From assembly GCF_002794255.1 (NCBI RefSeq), contig NZ_PGGW01000064.1:1-64000 (forward strand): a stretch of 64,000 nt of DNA, read 5' to 3'. The position numbers were made by a program, and so were the translations under genes. Positions 53,179 through 61,231 of this stretch are shown here, in pieces (position 1 is the stretch's first letter; every line of letters begins with the position of its first letter). The notes beneath the pieces are model-generated. The model saw nothing but the letters and a program-made list of their open reading frames with translations. It was not told the origin of the DNA and did no database searches. The stretch comes from Streptomyces carminius (lineage in GTDB: Bacteria; Actinomycetota; Actinomycetes; Streptomycetales; Streptomycetaceae).

Positions 53179-54342
53179 TCAGACCCGCATCGGCTGCGGG
53201 GACTCGCGCCGCGCCGGGTCCGGACCGTCGTACTCGCGGATGATCTCGTAGCGGGTGTTGCGCTCGACCGGGCGGAAGCCGGCGTCCCGGATCAGCTCCA
53301 GCAGGTCCTCGCGGGTGAGCTTGTCGGGGGTGCCGTAGTTGTCCGCGTCGTGGGTGATCTTGTACTCGACGACCGAGCCGTCCATGTCGTCCGCGCCGTG
53401 CTGGAGGGCGAGCTGGGCGGTCTGCACACCGTGCATCACCCAGAACACCTTCACGTGCGGCACGTTGTCGAACAGCAGCCGGGAGACGGCGAACGTCCTG
53501 AGCGCCTCCGCGCCGGTGGCCATCGTGGTGCGGGCCTGGAGCCGGTTGCGGATCTTGCCGTCCTTCATGTCCACGAAGTCGTGCTGGTAGCGCAGCGGGA
53601 TGAAGACCTGGAAGCCGCCGGTCTCGTCCTGCAGCTCGCGCAGCCGCAGCACGTGGTCGACGCGGTGCCGGGGCTCCTCGATGTGGCCGTACAGCATCGT
53701 GCACGGCGTCTTCAGGCCCTTGGAGTGCGCCAGCCGGTGGATGCGCGACCAGTCCTCCCAGTGGGTGCGGTGGTCGACGATGTGCTGCCGCACCTCCCAG
53801 TCGAAGATCTCCGCGCCGCCGCCGGTCAGCGACTCCAGTCCGGCGTCGATCAGCTCGTCGAGGATCTCGGAGGCCGACAGGCCGGAGATCGTCTCGAAGT
53901 GGTGGATCTCGGTGGCGGTGAACGCCTTCAGCGAGACGTCCGGCAGGGCCTTCTTCAGCTCCCGCAGCGAGCGCGGGTAGTAGCGCCACGGCAGGGTGGG
54001 GTGCAGGCCGTTGACGATGTGGAGCTCGGTGAGGTTCTCGCCCTCCATCGCCTTCGCCAGCCGCACGGCCTCCTCGATGCGCATGGTGTACGCGTCCTTC
54101 TCCCCCGGCTTGCGCTGGAAGGAGCAGTACGCGCAGGAGGCGGTGCACACGTTGGTCATGTTCAGGTGGCGGTTGACGTTGAAGTGGACCACGTCGCCGT
54201 TGAGCCGGGTGCGCACCTCGTGGGCGAGCCCGCCCAGCCAGGCCAGGTCGTCGGACTCGTACAGGGCGATGCCGTCCTCGCGGCTCAGCCGCTCACCGGC
54301 GCGTACCTTCTCCTCCAGCTCACGCTTGAGCCCAGCGTCCAT
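53179..54342 (-). CDS. mqnE: Aminodeoxyfutalosine synthase
   Basis: A 387-aa radical SAM enzyme with CX3CX2C in NVCTASCAYCSFQRKP (about 66-73), plus LTELHIVNGLHPTLPWRYY, KAFTATEIHHFETISG and LKTPCTMLYGHIEEP. It joins 3-enolpyruvylbenzoate (from MqnA) to S-adenosylmethionine to give aminodeoxyfutalosine. ATG 54342 is used; the frame continues to 54447 but encodes Arg-rich residues absent from the family. Confidence 0.95.
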   Translation of the reverse strand: MDAGLKRELEEKVRAGERLSREDGIALYESDDLAWLGGLAHEVRTRLNGDVVHFNVNRHLNMTNVCTASCAYCSFQRKPGEKDAYTMRIEEAVRLAKAMEGENLTELHIVNGLHPTLPWRYYPRSLRELKKALPDVSLKAFTATEIHHFETISGLSASEILDELIDAGLESLTGGGAEIFDWEVRQHIVDHRTHWEDWSRIHRLAHSKGLKTPCTMLYGHIEEPRHRVDHVLRLRELQDETGGFQVFIPLRYQHDFVDMKDGKIRNRLQARTTMATGAEALRTFAVSRLLFDNVPHVKVFWVMHGVQTAQLALQHGADDMDGSVVEYKITHDADNYGTPDKLTREDLLELIRDAGFRPVERNTRYEIIREYDGPDPARRESPQPMRV

Positions 54343-54477
54343 GCGTCGCCGCCTCCTCGTTCCTGTGTACGGGGACCTGCGGGGTCCTGCGGGGCCGTCC
54401 GTTGCGGGCAGCCCTTCGAGCCTACGCCTGCCCCGGCGCAGGCCCACGGGCCGGGTGCTGGACGCGGTGTGCGGTGG

Positions 54478-54933
54478 TCAGCCGCCCTCGGGCAGCTCGC
54501 CGACCCGGTTCTCCCACTTGGTGGAGAGCACGACGGTGGTGCGGGTGCGCGAGACGCCCTTGGTGGTCGACAGCCTGCGGATCGTCCGCTCCAGGCCGTC
54601 CACGTCGGTGGCGCGCACCTTGAGCATGTAGGAGTCGTCGCCGGCGATGAACCAGCAGTCCTCGATCTCCGGCAGCTCCCGCAGCCGGCCGGCCACGTCC
54701 TCGTGGTCCACGGAGTCGGAGAGCTGGATGCCGATCAGCGCGGTGACCCCCAGGCCGAGGGAGGAGGCGTCCACGGTCGCGCGGTAGCCGGTGATGACCC
54801 CGGCGGCCTCCAGCCGGTTGATGCGGTCGGTGACGCTGGGCCCGGAGAGACCGACGAGCCGGCCGAGTTCGGCGTACGAGGCCCTGCCGTTCTCGCGCAG
54901 CGCCTGGATGAGCTGTCTGTCCACCGCGTCCAT
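54478..54933 (-). CDS. Lrp/AsnC family transcriptional regulator
   Basis: A 151-aa Lrp/AsnC regulator: N-terminal winged helix (VDRQLIQALRENGRASYAELGRLVGLSGPSVTDRINRLE) and C-terminal RAM/ASNC ligand domain (DCWFIAGDDSYMLKVRATDVDGLERTI). These proteins bind amino acids and act as octamers. It lies 135 bases upstream of mqnE on the same strand and 174 bases downstream of the ubiX-like gene, a position that suggests control of its neighbours, though no site is seen. Confidence 0.9.
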   Translation of the reverse strand: MDAVDRQLIQALRENGRASYAELGRLVGLSGPSVTDRINRLEAAGVITGYRATVDASSLGLGVTALIGIQLSDSVDHEDVAGRLRELPEIEDCWFIAGDDSYMLKVRATDVDGLERTIRRLSTTKGVSRTRTTVVLSTKWENRVGELPEGG

Positions 54934-55107
54934 GCGTCCTGCTGCCTTCCGTCGTGTCAGCGCCGTGGGGTGGTGCGGGGCGCTGTCCGGTGCCCCCTGA
55001 CCGCCGGCGGCGTCCTCTCCGGTCTTCCCCGGTCTTCCCGGATCTTTCCCGGCCCGCCGGCCCCCTGACTGTTCCTGCTCGAATCTAAGGCATACGGTCG
55101 TGGGGCC

Positions 55108-55875
55108 CTACGACTGGCCCTGTGCGGCCCCCAGCTCGCCTTCCCATCGGCGGTAGAGCCGGTGCGGGACGCCCACCGCGTCCAGCACCCGGCCCGCCAC
55201 GAAGTCGACCAGGTCCTGGACGCGGGCCGCGCCCGCGTAGAAGGCCGGGGAGGCGGGCAGCACCACGGCCCCGGCCTCGTCGAGGGTGACGAGGTGTTTC
55301 AGCGTCTGGCCGCTCAGCGGGGTCTCGCGCACGGCGACGACCAGCGGGCGCCGTTCCTTCAGCGTCACGCTCGCGGTGCGCTGGAGCAGGTCCTTGGAGA
55401 GCCCCAGCGCGATCCCCGCGACGGACTCGGTGGAGGCCGGGACGACGAGCATGCCCCTGGCCGGGTACGAGCCGGACGACGGGCCCGCCGCGAGGTCCCC
55501 GGCCGGCCAGTACCGCACGGTGCCGGAGCCGGGCTCGGAGTCGGGCTCGGAGTCGGGCTCGGAGTCGGGCTCGGAGCCGGAGCCGGACGCGCCGCCGGAG
55601 ACTGCCCCGGAGTCCGGCTCGGCTATCCGCACCCGGTGGGCCTCCGGGGTGCCGTCCGCGTCCCTGGCCAGCCAGCGCCGCAGGTCCTCGCGCCAGTGGG
55701 CGTCCCGGAAGGGGTACCCCGTCTCGTCCAGCAGCGTCAGCCGGGCGGCCCGGCTGACCACCAGGTCCACGTCCTCGCCGGCCGCCAGCAGGGCGCGCAG
55801 CACCGACGCGGCGTACGGCGTCCCGGACGCCCCGGAAACACCGACGACCCACGGCCGTCGCAGACTGTCACTCAC
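55108..55875 (-). CDS. mqnM: UbiX-type flavin prenyltransferase with repeat insertion
   Basis: A 255-aa UbiX-like enzyme that prenylates FMN to make the prFMN cofactor of UbiD-type decarboxylases. Motifs: VVGVSGASGTPYAASVLRAL, SGSYPARGMLVVPASTESVAG, LLQRTASVTLKERRPLV and RETPLSGQTLKHL. The usual length is about 190-210 aa; the surplus lies in a loop (about residues 90-125) made of the repeat SEPDSEPDSEPDSEPGS. A UbiD-type gene lies 3 kb away. GTG 55875 is chosen because similarity starts there. The mqnM name is from family context. Confidence 0.88.
   Translation of the reverse strand: MSDSLRRPWVVGVSGASGTPYAASVLRALLAAGEDVDLVVSRAARLTLLDETGYPFRDAHWREDLRRWLARDADGTPEAHRVRIAEPDSGAVSGGASGSGSEPDSEPDSEPDSEPGSGTVRYWPAGDLAAGPSSGSYPARGMLVVPASTESVAGIALGLSKDLLQRTASVTLKERRPLVVAVRETPLSGQTLKHLVTLDEAGAVVLPASPAFYAGAARVQDLVDFVAGRVLDAVGVPHRLYRRWEGELGAAQGQS
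55531..55578. repeat. 12-base tandem repeat inside the UbiX-type gene
   Basis: Four copies of GGGCTCGGAGTC (the fourth ends GCC) at 55531-55542, 55543-55554, 55555-55566 and 55567-55578. On the coding strand they specify repeating Ser-Glu-Pro-Asp, so copy-number changes only lengthen a loop. Confidence 0.85.
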
Positions 55876-56006
55876 GGCACCGAGCCTAAACCGGGCCCGG
55901 GCGACCGCGTCCGGGCGGGTGCCGCCGGCCCTCATGCGGCGTTTCCGCGCCGTCCGGGGCACCCTGGACCCTGGCCGCATTCACCCCGGAGTAGTTGGAT
56001 CGTCGT

Positions 56007-57197
56007 ATGACCGTCACCCGCAAGAGCCTGGCAGCCGCCGGCTGTGCCCTTCTGATAGCCGCCTCGACCGCCTGCGGCTCCGCAGCGCCCGCCGACGCCG
56101 AGTCCCGGGCCCGCCGGGCGGTCGAGAAGCTGGGCGAGTGGGAGACGGTGACGGTCACCACGGCGCTGGACGCCTCGGCCGGCGACATCCGCGCCTTCGC
56201 CCGGCACGGCCTTCCGGTACCGGGCCTTCCGGTACCGGGCCTCGCGGGGACCGGGACGGCCGCCGGCCCCGTGGACGCCCCGCTGCTCTCCCGGGTGGAG
56301 ACGGTGCTCACCATCGGCGCGGACGGTCCGCTCAAGGACGTGAGAGAGGCCGAACACGTCGACTCCGCCCTCATGGTCAACCTCGGCGGCAAGGACCTGG
56401 CCGGTTACAAGGCGATCGGTGACGGCTTCTACGTCCGCGTCAACTGGGACCGGCTGGCCCCGGAGCTGGACTGGCGCGACGACACGGTGAACAGGGGCGC
56501 CGAGCTGGCGGCCGCCGCCGACGGGCTGCCCTCCTCCCTGGCCGCCGCCCGGGACCTGTTCCGGGGCAGGTGGGTGCGCGTCGACCCCCGGGAGTTCGAG
56601 CGGTTCGCGACGGTGGCGGGGGTCCGGTACGGCGAGGCGGCGACCCGGCTGGCGGACGAGGCGGAGCTGCTGCTGAGCGCCAGGGCCCAGCACCGGGTTC
56701 TCGAGTCGGTGCGCGAGGTCCTGGACGAGCACGCGGTCTTCCGGGACGGCGGACGGCGCGACGGCGCGGACCGGGTGACGGTCGCCCTTCCCGCCCGCGA
56801 GGCAGTCCGGGACCTGACGGCGGCGCTGGCACCGCTGGAGGGGGACTTCGGCGGGATCGGGGCCTGGAGCGGCCTGCTCGACGACGTGCCGGAGAAGGGC
56901 CGGATCACCCTGGAACTGGAACTGCGCGGCGGCGTCCTGTCGGGGCTGACGGTGGACCTGGGGCAGTTCGCGGCGGGCGGCCCGGACGGCGCGCAGGGAG
57001 AGCGCGGGGCGCGCGGGACGGGAAAGCTGCCGCTCACCCTGACCTTCGCCCCGGGGCAGGCGGTCCGGGTTGACACGCCGCCGGCCGCGAAGCGGCTGGA
57101 GCCGCAGGACGTGGTGGGGGCGGTGCTCTACACCGAGCTGGCCGAACGGCGGACCGAGCGGCAGGACACGGAGGAGCCGGGCAAGCCCGTCCCCTGA
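56007..57197 (+). CDS. Large secreted lipoprotein, function unknown
   Basis: A 396-aa lipoprotein: MTVTRKSLAAAGCALLIAA followed by the lipobox STAC. The mature protein is a beta-rich LppX/DUF-like domain (VTVTTALDASAGDIRAFARH, GVRYGEAATRLADEAELL, KLPLTLTFAPGQAVRVD). A 15-base duplication (56210-56239) encodes the repeat GLPVPGLPVPGL. No family was recognised with certainty. ATG 56007 is preferred; TTG 55995 is in frame. It ends 184 bases before the rhomboid gene. Confidence 0.78.
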   Translation: MTVTRKSLAAAGCALLIAASTACGSAAPADAESRARRAVEKLGEWETVTVTTALDASAGDIRAFARHGLPVPGLPVPGLAGTGTAAGPVDAPLLSRVETVLTIGADGPLKDVREAEHVDSALMVNLGGKDLAGYKAIGDGFYVRVNWDRLAPELDWRDDTVNRGAELAAAADGLPSSLAAARDLFRGRWVRVDPREFERFATVAGVRYGEAATRLADEAELLLSARAQHRVLESVREVLDEHAVFRDGGRRDGADRVTVALPAREAVRDLTAALAPLEGDFGGIGAWSGLLDDVPEKGRITLELELRGGVLSGLTVDLGQFAAGGPDGAQGERGARGTGKLPLTLTFAPGQAVRVDTPPAAKRLEPQDVVGAVLYTELAERRTERQDTEEPGKPVP

Positions 57198-57380
57198 GCC
57201 CGTCCCCCGAGTCCCGTCCGCCGCGTCCCGTCCGTCCCGGAACTCCCGACCCGGTCCATGACGTTGTCGTACACGACGGCGAAAACGGGCAGACCCACAG
57301 GGCGGGACGGGCTCGGGCCCGGCACCGCACGGCCGCGCGGCGGCGTACGGACAGGACGGGACCGAACGGGGAGAGACCAG

Positions 57381-58007
57381 ATGGCATACGGATCGACGAC
57401 CGGCTCGACCCGCTCGTCGCGCACGTCCAGGGCGGTGTCGGCGGGTGTGCTGATGCTGGTCTGGGTGAGCCTGCTGTGGCTGCTGGAGGCGGTCGACGTC
57501 GCCACCGGCAACTCGCTCGACGACTACGGCGTCTCGCCGCGCGAGACCGACGAGCTGATCGACGTCGTACCGGCGGCGTTCCTGCACTTCGGCTTCGACC
57601 ATGTCGCGGCCAACAGCCTGCCGCTGCTGGTGCTCGGCTTCCTCGCGGCGGTACGGGGCATAGGCCGGTTCCTCGCCGTCTGCCTGACGATCATCGTGGT
57701 CAGCGGTGTCGGAGTGTGGCTGACCGCGCCGGAGCACTCGGTCACGGCGGGCGCCTCGGGCGTGGTGTTCGGGCTCTTCGGCTATCTGCTGGTCCGCGGC
57801 TTCGTGGACCGCGACGCCCTGGACATCACCGTCGGCATCACGGTCGTCCTGCTCTACGGCTCGATCCTGTGGGGCGTGCTGCCCACCAACTCGGGCGTCT
57901 CCTGGCAGGGCCACCTGTTCGGGCTGATCGGCGGGGTGCTGGCGGCGTTCTGGTTCCGCCGCTCCACCCCGCTGGGCCGGTCCCGGCGGGCCCCGCTGAC
58001 CCGCTGA
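57381..58007 (+). CDS. Rhomboid family intramembrane serine protease
   Basis: A 208-aa protein with six predicted helices. The catalytic Ser is in TAGASGVVFGLFGYLLVRG and the His in WQGHLFGLIGG, with HFGFDHVAANSLPLLVLG as the upstream rhomboid signature. It would cleave transmembrane segments of unknown substrates. ATG 57381 is chosen (GGGGAGAG just upstream); the frame extends to 57258 but encodes Arg/Gly-rich sequence unlike the family. Convergent with mqnP across a perfect hairpin. Confidence 0.9.
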   Translation: MAYGSTTGSTRSSRTSRAVSAGVLMLVWVSLLWLLEAVDVATGNSLDDYGVSPRETDELIDVVPAAFLHFGFDHVAANSLPLLVLGFLAAVRGIGRFLAVCLTIIVVSGVGVWLTAPEHSVTAGASGVVFGLFGYLLVRGFVDRDALDITVGITVVLLYGSILWGVLPTNSGVSWQGHLFGLIGGVLAAFWFRRSTPLGRSRRAPLTR

Positions 58008-58035
58008 CGGTGGCGCGGGCCGGCCCGCGCCACCG
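58008..58035. terminator. Bidirectional terminator between rhomboid and mqnP genes
   Basis: A 28-base perfect palindrome (arms 58008-58021 and 58022-58035) directly at the rhomboid stop codon, and 23 bases beyond the mqnP stop on the other strand. Confidence 0.8.
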
Positions 58036-58057
58036 GTTCACCGCCGGCCGACGCGGT

Positions 58058-59098
58058 TCACACCGTCAGGCCGCGCAGCACCAGATCGATCAGCGCGCAG
58101 AGGAAGAGCGCTATCCCGACGAAGCCGTTGACGGTGAAGAACGCCCGGTTCACCCGGGACAGGTCGCCGGGCCGCACGATGCCGTGCTCGTAGACGAACG
58201 CCACCGCCACGATCGACAGCCCCGCCCAGTACGCCACCCCGGCCCCGGTGAGCGCCCCGTACCAGCCCAGCAGCGCCACGGTGACGGCATGGCCGGCGCG
58301 GGCGCCGTACAGCGCGGCGGCCACGCCGAAGCGCGCCGGTACCGAGCGCACCCCGTTGGCCCGGTCCGAGGCGGTGTCCTGGCAGGCGTAGATCAGGTCG
58401 AAGCAGCCGATCCAGACGCCCACCGCCAGCCCGAGGACCACCGCCTCCCAGGACCACGCCCCGGTGACGGCGAGCCAGGCGCCGACGGGCCCGATGGCCT
58501 GGGCGAGCCCGAGTACGGCGTGCGGGAAGTCGGTGAACCGCTTCCCGTACGGATAGACCACCATCGGCACCACGGCGAGGGGCGCGAGCACCAGGCACAG
58601 CGGGTTGAGCAGCGCCGCGGCGGCGAGGAAGACGGCCAGCGCGACCAGCGCGCCCGCCCAGGCGGTGCGCACCGACACCGCCCCGGTGACCAGCTCACGG
58701 TTGGCGGTGCGCGGATTGCGGGCGTCGATCTCCCGGTCGATGATCCGGTTGGCGGCCATGGCGAAGGTGCGCAGGCTCACCATCGCGACGGTGACGAGGA
58801 ACAGCTCCCACCAGTGGACGCTCCGGTCCACCAGGAACATCGCGGTGAGCGAGGCCAGATAGGCGAAGGGCAGCGCGAAGACCGAGTGCTCGATCATCAC
58901 CAGCCGCAGGAACGCCCTGATCCGGCCCGCCGGGCGGGCGGTGACCGGCGGTGCGGTCCTCGCGGCGGGGACGGCGGCGGGGACGGCGGCCGCGCCGGAG
59001 CCGCCCGTGCCCGCGCCCCCGGCTTCCTCGTTCCCTCCGGCGTCCCCGGTGTCCCCGGCGTCCCCGGCGTCTCCGGTGTCCTCGGTGACGGAACTCAC
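58058..59098 (-). CDS. mqnP: UbiA-type prenyltransferase for menaquinone (1,4-dihydroxy-6-naphthoate prenylation)
   Basis: A 346-aa UbiA-fold membrane enzyme. Both Asp-rich motifs are present: NRIIDREIDARNPRTANR and DLIYACQDTASDRANGVRS, with conserved VVYPYGKRFTDFPHAVLG between them. The first ~55 residues are a Gly/Ala/Asp/Thr repeat (DTGDAGDAGDTGDAGG) that is probably disordered. It attaches the prenyl chain made by a synthase such as that at 13334-14344. GTG 59098 overlaps the UbiD-type stop (GTGA), so the two are coupled, supporting the futalosine-route role. Confidence 0.92.
   Translation of the reverse strand: MSSVTEDTGDAGDAGDTGDAGGNEEAGGAGTGGSGAAAVPAAVPAARTAPPVTARPAGRIRAFLRLVMIEHSVFALPFAYLASLTAMFLVDRSVHWWELFLVTVAMVSLRTFAMAANRIIDREIDARNPRTANRELVTGAVSVRTAWAGALVALAVFLAAAALLNPLCLVLAPLAVVPMVVYPYGKRFTDFPHAVLGLAQAIGPVGAWLAVTGAWSWEAVVLGLAVGVWIGCFDLIYACQDTASDRANGVRSVPARFGVAAALYGARAGHAVTVALLGWYGALTGAGVAYWAGLSIVAVAFVYEHGIVRPGDLSRVNRAFFTVNGFVGIALFLCALIDLVLRGLTV
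59041..59085. repeat. 9-base tandem repeat in the mqnP 5' end
   Basis: Five near-identical units (variants of CGTCCCCGG) from 59041 to 59085, encoding the repeating Gly-Asp-Ala/Thr of the MqnP N-terminus. Confidence 0.75.
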
Positions 59099-60546
59099 AG
59101 GCCGTACTCCCGCCAGCGGCGGCTGACCTTCGCCGCGGTGTCCGGATCGGACACGACCATCTCCGGCCAGCCCCCGTCCCGCGTGTACCCCTCCTCGGGC
59201 CACTTGGCGGTGGCGTCGATGCCCGCCTTGCCTCCCCAGAACTGCTGGTAGGAGGCGTGGTCCAGATGGTCCACCGGCCCCTCGGTGAGCAGCAGGTCAC
59301 GGGCGTAGTCGGTGTTGCCCAGCGCCCGCCAGGCGACCTCGTGCAGGTCGTGGACGTCGCAGTCGGCGTCCACCACCACGATCAGCTTGGTCAGCGACAT
59401 CATGTGGGCGCCCCAGATCGCGGACATCACCTTCTGCGCGTGCTTGGGGTACTTCTTGTCGATCGAGACGATGGCGCAGTTGTGGAAGCCGCCCGCCTCC
59501 GGCAGGTGGTAGTCCACGATGTCCGGGACGATCACCTTGAGCAGCGGCAGGAAGAAGCGCTCCGTGGCCCGGCCCAGCGGCCCGTCCTCCGTCGGCGGGC
59601 GCCCGACGACGATCGACTGGAAGACCGGCCGCTTCCGCATGGTGACGCAGTCGACGGTCAGTGCCGGGAAGTCCTCCTGCGGGGTGTAGAAGCCGGTGTG
59701 GTCGCCGAACGGGCCCTCCGGCAGGATCCTCCCCGGCTCCAGCCAGCCCTCCAGCACCACCTCGGCGCGGGCCGGCACCTGGAGCGGCACCGTCTTGCAG
59801 TCCACCATCTCCACCCGCCTGCCCTGGAGGAAGCCGGCGAGGAGGTACTCGTCGATGTCGCCGGGCAGCGGCGCGGTTGAGGCATATGTCACAGCGGGCG
59901 GGCAGCCGAAGGCGATGGCGACCGGCAGCCGCTCGCCGCGCCGGGCGGCGACCTGGTAGTGGTTCCGGCTGTCCTTGTGGATCTGCCAGTGCATCCCGAT
60001 GGTGCGCCGGTCGTGCCGCTGGAGCCGGTAGAGCCCCAGGTTGCGGATGCCGGTCTCGGGGTCCTTGGTGTGGGTCAGGCCCAGGTTGAAGAAGGAGCCG
60101 CCGTCCTCGGGCCAGGTGAACAGCGCGGGCAGGCTCTCCAGGTCGACGTCGTCGCCGGTGAGCACGACGTCCTGGACGGGTGCCTCCTTGACCTTCCTCG
60201 GCGGGACGTGCGCCATCGTGCCGAGCTTGCCGAACGCCTCCCGGAAGCCGACGAATCCCTGCGGCAGCTCCGGCCGCAGCAGCCCGCCGATCTTCTCGCC
60301 GATCTCGTCGTACGAGGTCAGGCCCAGGGACTTCAGCATCCGGCGGTCGGTGCCGAAGACGTTCATGGCCAGCGGCATGCCCGAGCCCCTGACGTTCTCG
60401 AAGAGCAGGGCCGGGCCGCCGGCCTTCTGGACCCGGTCGACGATCTCCCCGATCTCCAGATGGGGATCGACCTCGGCCTTGATCCGGACGAGGTCGCCGT
60501 CGCGCTCCAGGGCCCGCAGCAGCGAGCGGAGATCGTCGTACGTCAT
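59095..60546 (-). CDS. mqnL: UbiD family prFMN-dependent decarboxylase (menaquinone route)
   Basis: A 483-aa UbiD-type decarboxylase. Motifs: TYDDLRSLLRALERDGDLVRI at the start, LFENVRGSGMPLAMNVFGTDRRM, HWQIHKDSRNHYQVAAR, EVVLEGWLEPGRILPEGPFGDHTGFYTP and ATERFFLPLLKVIVPDIVDY, including the conserved Arg/Glu and Asp of the active site. It should decarboxylate the prenylated naphthoate in the futalosine route, using prFMN from the UbiX-like enzyme; the mqnL name is assigned by context. On the minus strand GATACT ends 7 bases before ATG 60546, so the mRNA may be leaderless. Confidence 0.91.
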   Translation of the reverse strand: MTYDDLRSLLRALERDGDLVRIKAEVDPHLEIGEIVDRVQKAGGPALLFENVRGSGMPLAMNVFGTDRRMLKSLGLTSYDEIGEKIGGLLRPELPQGFVGFREAFGKLGTMAHVPPRKVKEAPVQDVVLTGDDVDLESLPALFTWPEDGGSFFNLGLTHTKDPETGIRNLGLYRLQRHDRRTIGMHWQIHKDSRNHYQVAARRGERLPVAIAFGCPPAVTYASTAPLPGDIDEYLLAGFLQGRRVEMVDCKTVPLQVPARAEVVLEGWLEPGRILPEGPFGDHTGFYTPQEDFPALTVDCVTMRKRPVFQSIVVGRPPTEDGPLGRATERFFLPLLKVIVPDIVDYHLPEAGGFHNCAIVSIDKKYPKHAQKVMSAIWGAHMMSLTKLIVVVDADCDVHDLHEVAWRALGNTDYARDLLLTEGPVDHLDHASYQQFWGGKAGIDATAKWPEEGYTRDGGWPEMVVSDPDTAAKVSRRWREYGL

Positions 60547-60677
60547 AGGGGTAAGTATCCGACACCCATTACCCTGGGCGTGTCACGGGGCCCGTTCCGG
60601 CTCCGTCCGGCATCCCCGGCCCATGGGCCCGCTGGCCCACCACATGCCGCTCTATCGCATCCAGGGGGCGTTGCCCA

Positions 60678-61157
60678 ATGCTCAGGCTTCTTCCGACCGT
60701 TCTGATCCTGGCGGTGTGGATCTACGCCTTCATCGACTGCCTCAACACCCCCGACAGAGAGGTGCGCAAGCTGCCGAAGGGGGCGTGGGTCCTGATCGTC
60801 CTGTTCTTCGGCATGGTGCTGCTGGGCTCCGTGGCCTGGTTCGTGGTGGGCCGCCCCCGCCGCAACACCCCCTACGGCGCCACCCGGCCGGCCGAGCGCC
60901 GCTGGGTCGCGCCGGACGACAATCCGGAGTTCCTGCGGTCGATCACCGAACGCAACCGGCGGCCGGAGCCGGAGTCCGAGAAGCGTCCGGAGCCCGGTCC
61001 GGAGACCGGGGACAAGAAGCCCCGCCGCGACCGGGAGCGTGACGGGGAACTCGGCAGGAAGCGCGACGCCAGGCACGATGCCGGGCGTGACAAGGAGCAC
61101 AACAACAACACGGAGAACGGCGGCGGGGCGGACGAGGCTCCGCCCGCCGCCTCCTGA
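60678..61157 (+). CDS. PLDc_N (phospholipase D N-terminal domain) membrane protein
   Basis: A 159-aa protein with two N-terminal helices (LLPTVLILAVWIYAFIDCL and AWVLIVLFFGMVLLGSVAWFVVG) joined by NTPDREVRKLPKGAW, the layout of the PLDc_N domain, which is a membrane anchor and not a lipase. The rest is a disordered, highly charged Arg/Glu/Asp/Asn tail. Such small proteins are common in actinobacteria; their role is unknown. ATG 60678 has a weak ribosome binding site. A strong hairpin follows. Confidence 0.8.
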   Translation: MLRLLPTVLILAVWIYAFIDCLNTPDREVRKLPKGAWVLIVLFFGMVLLGSVAWFVVGRPRRNTPYGATRPAERRWVAPDDNPEFLRSITERNRRPEPESEKRPEPGPETGDKKPRRDRERDGELGRKRDARHDAGRDKEHNNNTENGGGADEAPPAAS

Positions 61158-61158
61158 G

Positions 61159-61198
61159 ACGGCCGCGGGCCGGACCTCCCGGTCCGGCCCGCGGCCGT
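61159..61198. terminator. Terminator between the PLDc_N gene and ccsB
   Basis: Perfect 18-bp stem (61159-61176 with 61181-61198), loop TCCC, directly after the PLDc_N stop and 34 bases beyond the ccsB stop on the other strand. Confidence 0.85.
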
Positions 61199-61231
61199 GT
61201 GTCCTCGTGTCCTGCGCGCGTCCCGCGCGGT

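Noticed and set aside
60678..60860. Phospholipase D enzyme
   Set aside because: Only the two-helix PLDc_N anchor is present; there is no HKD catalytic motif.
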